DNA from: Fasciola hepatica
Taxonomy: Eukaryota; Platyhelminthes; Trematoda; Plagiorchiida; Fasciolidae
DNA length: 64,000 nt
Assembly: GCA_948099385.1 (NCBI GenBank)
Contig: CANUEZ040000024.1
Span: forward strand, 21,588,001-21,652,000
Direction of reading: 5' to 3'
Of this stretch, positions 60,304-64,000 are shown piece after piece. A program made the translations under genes and the position numbers. Each line of letters starts with the position of its first letter. The stretch's first letter is position 1. The notes under the pieces were generated by a model that had not been told where the DNA came from, ran no database searches, and worked only from the letters and a program-made list of their open reading frames with translations.

Positions 60304-61490
60304 ATGGATCACCATCTAAGTCCTGAACGATTCAACGCAGATCTAAACTCAACTACTTCGAAAATTTAACGTTACTGGTTCTGTACGTTCGATAGATTTC
60401 TCGCCAAAGATGGCGCAGACGATTCTGGGAAGATTGACTTCCTAAACAACTATATCTCTTCGACCATATACGATTATGTGGCTGAATGTACCTTATACAA
60501 CTACGCAATTCAAACCCTTGGAAAATTGTTTATTAAGCCGCCCGATGAAGTTTTTGCAAGTTATCTACTCGCAAATTGAAAACAGGAAACCAGTTCTTCC
60601 AAAAGCTGATATCCTTAGCTAATGATTGTAATTTCCAGGCTGTAACAGCCGAGCAGAATCAAAACGTTGCTATTCGGGACGCCTTCATAAGCGGACTACA
60701 GTCGAACACTGTCCGGCGGCGACCTCTTGGAAATAAATCCCTGGACTTATAAACTGCTTTGGCACTAGCCCGACCGCTCGAAATGGCTTAACAGTAATCC
60801 AGTGCCTTCCAGACATCACTGATATCGTATACGGCTTCATTGTCAACACCTACCGAATCGAATAATCAAGAGGAAGGTAGCAACTTGCGAAAAGGACGTC
60901 AGTCGCGATAGGAACCGTGTTAATTCCATGGGAACGACGGATACCCTCGATTGAAATGTACTGCTAAGGATGCGGTTTGTAGTAACCATGTGAAAGGGCA
61001 CCGCAAACGCATCTGCCGATCATCCAAAGAAAAACAAATAGCGTCTGCCACAACACCTGTACTCTCTACCACCATCTCCGCCTCTTCTCCGGGTTGCCTC
61101 TGGAAAGCGCTAACAACGATAACTGTGAACAAGATCCCTATGGAAGCTCTGACATATACAGGAAGTTCCGATAGTTGTATCTCCGAATCCGTGGTACAGC
61201 GTCACCGTCTTAAAATCATGCAATCATTCAGCGTCATTGCCATGACTTCTACAAGACTAATCAGTCGAACGAAAGGTCACTGTCTTGGTAATACAAGTCC
61301 CAAAAATGATTCGTACGACAACTTCAAACTCTGCTTGCTCCCTCATTTGTGCGCGGATGTATTAATGGGACACGACTTTCTGAAATTCCACAAAGCAACT
61401 GAGCAGCAGCAGCAGCAGCAGCAAACCAACTCTCTCCGTTTAAAGTGTGACAGCTTCCTTCCCTTTGGGAACTTGCTACCAGATTGAAAG
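60304..61490 (+). pseudogene. decayed gag and protease of the second gypsy element
   Basis: Begins MDHHLSPERFNADLNS, then DFLNNYISSTIYDYVAECTL and FIKPPDEVF. A knuckle remnant (CTAKDAVCSNHVKGHRKRIC) sits near 60957-61014. The protease remnant is TYTGSSDSCISES near 61155, with Tyr where the catalytic Asp should be, and the protease end is ADVLMGHDFL. Multiple stops split it. A CAG run at 61404-61423 would encode polyglutamine. Confidence 0.72.
61404..61423. repeat. (CAG)n microsatellite
   Basis: About six to seven CAG units inside the dead gag-pol. Confidence 0.9.
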
Positions 61491-61569
61491 ACCATCGCAA
61501 CTAAATCGTGACTCCATACTCGTGAAGATGATAAACTTATACGACTGCAAATTCAGCGACTTCTGAGGG

Positions 61570-62165
61570 ATGGCATCATTGAGACACTACCGTCGTCCTG
61601 GCACGCTCGTTATAACAAACGAAAAACACAAAAGACGCATGGCAGAAGACTACAGTCAAACTATCATTCCATATACGTTACTGGACGCTTATCCACTACT
61701 CAGAATCGATGACATGGTATCTAAAATATATCGATATTCTAATTTCAGTGCGTTGGATCTGCGAAGCGCATATCACCAACTACCCATAGGAAAACAAGAT
61801 AGGCCATACACTGCTTTTGAAGCTTGTGGTAATTTATATCAATTCTGCCGGATACCGCTCACAGTGACGAATGGTGTTGCTTCTATTTTGCACGCTATCG
61901 ACACAATTATTCGTGAGCAAAACTTAAAAGGAACCTTCGCCTACAAAGATAATATAACCGTGCGTAGCCTAAAAGATGATCATGATAAGAATTTTACTTA
62001 CTCTCGTAATGTTGTGATAAAATACGGAATTACTCCGATTGAAGAAAAGAGTATCACTGGCACCAAAGAACTTAAACTCCTGGGTTATGAAGCTTCACAC
62101 GATCTGATGAAACACGACCCGAAAGATTACGACCCCTCGAGGAACTCCCTCCTCAAAAGACAGGA
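61570..62165 (+). pseudogene. decayed reverse transcriptase of the second gypsy element
   Basis: Open frame with YPLLRIDDMVSKIYRYSNFS, ALDLRSAYHQLPI, YTAFEACGNLYQFCRIP and the catalytic region GTFAYKDNITVRSLKDDH. The Y-x-D-D motif has become Y-K-D-N and the frame ends where a SINE is inserted. It is a different gypsy lineage from CsRn1. Confidence 0.82.
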
Positions 62166-62170
62166 AATCT

Positions 62171-62460
62171 CACCGGTGGTGGTCGAGCGCTTTAGAGCGT
62201 TTGCATACCACCTCGGAGGTCCGAGGTTCGAATCCCCGCCATCACCGGTTACTTTGGTGGTAGACAGTATTCTACAGCCGCACGACCCGTTACCACACCT
62301 GACCTACTGAGACCTTATGTGGATCTTCTCCACTCCAATTCTCAGGGTCTGGTTGCCGGTTATCCCCCTTAGAGCACTGGGCCTTCATGGGTACGGGGTA
62401 AATGCTCCTTCCACTGCACTCATGCGCAAGCATGTAATGAAAACAAAAAACAAAAAAACC
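62171..62460 (+). mobile_element. tRNA-derived SINE, best full-length copy
   Basis: A tRNA-like head with A box TGGTCGAGCGC (62180-62190) and B box GGTTCGAATCC (62225-62235). The body has CAATTCTCAGGGTCTGGTTG, ending at CATGCGCAAGCATGTAATG and an A-rich tail. It interrupts the second gypsy element between RT and RNase H. Confidence 0.88.
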
Positions 62461-62479
62461 GACAGAATTGGTTAATTTT

Positions 62480-63052
62480 CATACTATTCTCAATGGTTAC
62501 CCCACTCCTCGGATAGGATTCATCCACTGATTCACAACCACGTATTTCCTTTACCAGACGATGTCAGAGTGTCATTTGAAACACTCAAAAGCGAGCTGGA
62601 ATGTGCCGTCGTCAGCACTGTCGACTCCGAGGTATAACTGGTCGTTGAAACGGATGCCTCGGATGTAACTATCTCAACCACACTCTCACAAAATCATAGG
62701 CCGGTCGCATTATTTTCTCGAACTGTCTCAAAGTGAAAAACATCGTTATTCTGTAGAAAGAGGCTAACACTAGTGTGGAAGCTATCCGGAAGTGGCGACA
62801 TTATTTGTTCGGTACACATTTCCAACTTCGTACGGATTAAAAAACCGATCGCCTTTACGTTCAACTCCCAATACCACGAAAAGATCATAAATGACCAGGT
62901 TTAGAGGTGGCGAGTCGAATAACCGCACTAGTTTCCACGTCCTTTACCGCTCCGGCCACGAGAATATCGAGGCCGACACAGTCCGGCAACTTCTACTGCC
63001 AGTCTACGTCAATCGCATCACTCAAAAAACTACGCAGCTCACTTTGCCACCC
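62480..63052 (+). pseudogene. decayed RNase H region of the second gypsy element
   Basis: LVVETDASDVTISTTLSQNH, RPVALFSRTVSK, then FNSQYHEKIINDQV and a chain ending LRQSHH before the next SINE. Stops and shifts are present. Confidence 0.78.
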
Positions 63053-63053
63053 G

Positions 63054-63330
63054 AGTTTTTTATTACATTCTTGACCATGAGTGCAGTGGGAGGAGTACTT
63101 ACGCAACAGCCACAAAAAAACACTGCACTATTAGGGATAACCGGCAACCAAACTCTGAGACTTGGAGTGGAGAACCACATAAGGCCCCAATAAGTCAGGT
63201 GTGGTAACGAGCCGGATGACAGTGGAGTACCGTCTACCACCGAAGTAACCAGTGATGGCAGGTATTCGGAACTCTAACCTCCGAGGTGGTAATCAAAAGT
63301 TCTATACCACTCGACCACTCCGGTGTTGTC
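63054..63330 (-). mobile_element. tRNA-derived SINE copy
   Basis: Full-length minus-strand copy: TTTTTTATTACAT tail, TAGGGATAACCGGCAACCAA body, and head ending CCACTCGACCACTCCGG. Confidence 0.85.
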
Positions 63331-63750
63331 CGTATGCTCCATTTCGTCAGAACAAAGAATTTCCCGTACTCAGTGGACGATGTGAAACCTGTTGCCGGTG
63401 GTTGTACACTTTGTCCCAAATGGAAACCACAGTTTTGCCAGTTACCTGCAGGAAATCTGATCAAAGACACTTCGCCACTTCGAGCACTACCCTCAGCATC
63501 AAAACTTCGGTATCTATTGATTGTCATAGGTCCCCGTTTGCTTATGCTTGCTCAGACTTGTCGACCGACTTAATTATCCGTCGCCCTTCTCAGTTTCTTT
63601 TGATCTTCGGGCAGGGGTTTTTCCCTCATGTCTGAAGAACTGAAGAAATTCCTCCACCGCAAAGGTATTGCAATTAGCAGAATAGCGGCCTACAATCCCG
63701 TCAAACGGACGAGTCAATAGACTCAATGGGACCCTCTATAGAACCATTGT
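63331..63750 (+). pseudogene. decayed integrase of the second gypsy element
   Basis: VVRMLHFVRTKNFPYSVDDV, then C-x2-C (GGCTLCPKWKPQFC), LRYLLIVIG, FAYACSDLSTDLIIRRPSQF and a frame-shifted end. It follows the RNase H relic in the expected order. Confidence 0.75.
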
Positions 63751-63850
63751 TTTTGCAGTCCATTCAAGGGGACTACCATGCACCTAGTGGGAGAATAACC
63801 TTTCCGACGCACTTCACTCTATCAGGTCACTGCTACGCGCTTTCTTTCTA

Positions 63851-64000
63851 TTATATGCTTGTGAATGAGTGCAGTGGAAGGGGTATATACCCAATGGCCA
63901 CGAGGGCCTACTGCGCTACTGGTGATAACCGGCAACCAGACCCTAAGACTTGGAGTGGCGAAGAGCCCCATAAGGTCCCAATAGGTCAGGTGTGGTAACG
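63851..64000 (-). mobile_element. tRNA-derived SINE copy, cut by the window end
   Basis: Tail and body of the family (GAGTGCAGTGGAAGGGGTAT, ACCGGCAACCAGACCCTAAG), nearly identical to the inner copy at 47260-47400. The head lies beyond the window. Confidence 0.85.

Noticed and set aside
62171..62245. tRNA gene
   Set aside because: The tRNA-like head is followed by the SINE body and A-rich tail, and recurs in eight copies.

Overview
This window is intron and repeat sequence from a eukaryotic genome, most likely a flatworm and probably a digenean trematode. I infer this from the mix of mobile elements: a CsRn1-like Ty3/gypsy retrotransposon, several Penelope-like elements with GIY-YIG endonucleases, LINEs ending in an RTE/SR2-like reverse-transcriptase tail, and tRNA-derived SINEs, one carrying a hammerhead-ribozyme-like core. 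There are no bacterial features: no operons, ribosome-binding sites or CRISPR arrays. I cannot name the species.

The centrepiece is an intact 5.68-kb CsRn1-like gypsy element (25790-31471). Its two 412-bp LTRs read as identical and are flanked by a 4-bp target duplication (ATGT). It has a tRNA-Trp-like primer site, a gag ORF with a C-H-C-C knuckle, and a pol ORF (protease, RT, RNase H, integrase) in the -1 frame. The 52-nt overlap holds a G GGA AAC slippery heptamer, 5 nt before a perfect 12-bp hairpin that contains the gag stop. This is a textbook -1 ribosomal frameshift signal.

The host coding content is on the minus strand. A run of exons (58866 down to 49539, probably on to 44439, 39861 and 37725) has good splice sites and mostly compatible phases. 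It starts with a methionine followed by a signal-peptide-like segment. A second phase-consistent run (12436 down to 1185) includes one membrane-spanning exon. I cannot identify the product or say whether the two runs are one gene. Introns are full of transposons, while at least one intron is only 47 nt.

Region by region: 1-6.8 kb has two exons, a LINE 3' end and a 0.6-kb foldback palindrome. 6.8-9.6 kb has a Tc1-like transposon broken by a Penelope-like relic, then a second Penelope relic. 10.5-12.4 kb has a TA microsatellite, an unclassified repeat and three exons. 13.5-16.6 kb has a second Tc1-like copy and a LINE. 16.6-24 kb is mostly unrecognised. 24-34.8 kb has a LINE, the gypsy element, a Penelope relic and another LINE. 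36-41 kb has a repeat copy, two exons, a Penelope element with its terminal repeat, and the hammerhead-type SINE. 44-59 kb is the exon-rich part, with LINEs and SINEs in introns. 59-64 kb is a decayed CsRn1-like copy abutting a second, different, decayed gypsy element that has itself been hit by three SINEs.
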